DNA from: an uncultured Desulfobulbaceae bacterium
GTDB lineage: Bacteria; Desulfobacterota; Desulfobulbia; Desulfobulbales; Desulfobulbaceae
Assembly (NCBI GenBank): GCA_947260045.1
Contig: CAMYOP010000191.1
Coordinates: 3,247 to 8,938 of the forward strand
Length of the DNA stretch: 5,692 nt
Reading direction: 5' to 3'
Shown here piece after piece: positions 5,045-5,692 of this stretch; the stretch's first letter is position 1; each line of letters begins with the position of its first letter. The notes below the pieces were generated by a model, which was given only the letters and a program-made list of their open reading frames with translations, ran no database searches and was not told the DNA's origin. The position numbers and the translations under genes were made by a program.

Positions 5045-5692
5045 CAGAGTCCTCTTTGATTACCTGGCTTATATTTATTCCCTTAATAACTTCATTTTTT
5101 ACATTTATTTTCCCCAGTGCTGCTCGTGTTGTATCATTAATCGCAGCAACATTAATATCAATTATTCTGACACTTGTACTGGTTGAATTACTAACAACAG
5201 GGCCCATGGAACATTTTGTTGGGGGCTGGCGGGTTCCACTTGGCATCAGGCTTCACCTTGATGGCCTCAGTGGATTTATGCTGACAACAACTTGCGTGAT
5301 CAACACTATTATCTTTTTTTATGCCTATGAATATTTTGTATCACACCCAAATGCAAAATTATTCTGGTCTTTAGCCCTGATACTATGGAGTGGGCTTAAC
5401 GCCCTTTTCCTGGCCGCTGACATCTTTAATCTCTATGTCACTCTGGAATTACTTGGTTTATCTGCAGCTGGATTAACAGTACTCTCTGGTAAAAAGGAAT
5501 CACTTCAAGCCGCCATTCGATATCTGGTTGTTGGGTTGTTAGCATCAGGATGTTACCTGCTCGGTGTAACCCTGCTTTATAAAGGGTATGGAGTTCTCGA
5601 TTTAAGCATGCTTGCGGACATGATGTTGCCTGATCTCCTTAGCTATGCTGCACTTGCCCTTATGTCAGTTGCCCTTATAACCAAAACAGCTC
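5041..5692 (+). CDS. mrpD: MrpD-type proton-conducting antiporter subunit, partial
   Basis: The first 217 codons of a NuoL/M/N-family membrane protein; the frame is open to the right edge, and the whole protein is usually about 480-500 residues. The ATG at 5041 follows GAGG (5030-5033) at 7 bases and overlaps mrpC by ATGA. The N-terminus MTESSLITWL leads into a run of hydrophobic helices. Two key family residues are visible: Glu136 in IFNLYVTLELLGLSA and Lys215 in ALITKTA at the very end. They correspond in context to the helix-5 glutamate and helix-7 lysine that drive proton movement in this superfamily. LHLDGLSGFML (71-81) is also typical. Its place after C argues for the D subunit (MbhH in archaeal naming). 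The helix-5 sequence is not closely that of Bacillus MrpD, so it could be named simply a complex I subunit 5/M-family protein. Confidence 0.88.
   Translation, partial: MTESSLITWLIFIPLITSFFTFIFPSAARVVSLIAATLISIILTLVLVELLTTGPMEHFVGGWRVPLGIRLHLDGLSGFMLTTTCVINTIIFFYAYEYFVSHPNAKLFWSLALILWSGLNALFLAADIFNLYVTLELLGLSAAGLTVLSGKKESLQAAIRYLVVGLLASGCYLLGVTLLYKGYGVLDLSMLADMMLPDLLSYAALALMSVALITKTA

Larger units (their letters stand above)
2768..5692 (+). other. Mrp/Mbh-type antiporter operon, continuing past the window
   Basis: Six same-strand genes overlap at every junction: E/F by 8 bases, F/G by 8, G/fusion by 16, fusion/C by 4 and C/D by 4. This implies one transcript and translational coupling, as expected for subunits of one membrane complex. 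The order E, F, G, MbhD-MbhE-B, C, D follows mbhA to mbhH of archaeal membrane-bound hydrogenase operons and differs from mrpA-first operons of Bacillus. No large MrpA-like gene precedes E. Further antiporter-like subunits, if present, must lie to the right. Confidence 0.88.

Overview
The window is an AT-rich bacterial segment (roughly 40% GC by eye) with every confident gene on the + strand. Nothing here fixes the taxon. The gene families, the order of the antiporter genes and an inverted-repeat sequence ending in TCGCAAAAAG would fit an anaerobic, Gram-negative, Desulfobacterota-like bacterium. That assignment is inference from memory, not an alignment.

Layout. (1) 36-686: a DUF502 inner-membrane protein. 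(2) 687-1083: about 400 bases with no confident gene. It holds a short ORF with a perfect AAGGAG ribosome binding site, a 45-codon minus-strand ORF with a CxxC motif, and a set of imperfect and nested inverted repeats (837-1000) that look like a small non-autonomous element or a structured RNA. (3) 1084-2679: a Na+/phosphate cotransporter-family protein (two QSSS repeats) with a PhoU-like C-terminal helical domain, started by TTG behind a GGAGG site. (4) 2680-2767: a gap carrying a perfect 10-bp inverted repeat. (5) 2768 to the right edge: a compact Mrp-type cation/proton antiporter operon in the order E, F, G, (MbhD+MbhE+B fusion), C, D. Every junction overlaps by 4-16 bases, and the last gene is cut by the window end.

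How the genes may work together. The E-F-G-(D-E-B)-C-D order matches the antiporter half of the archaeal membrane-bound hydrogenase operon (mbhA-H), not the classical Bacillus mrpABCDEFG order. Three small subunits that are separate in Mbh are joined here in one 307-residue polypeptide. The complex should couple proton and Na+ movement across the inner membrane. Whether it stands alone or continues into further antiporter-like or redox subunits depends on sequence to the right of the window. The Na+-driven phosphate transporter next door could use the Na+ gradient such a complex maintains, but the two genes are separated by a hairpin and need not be co-transcribed.

The least explained parts are the 687-1083 intergenic region, the fused MbhDEF-type subunit, and the MrpF subunit that seems to lack two acidic residues usual in that family.
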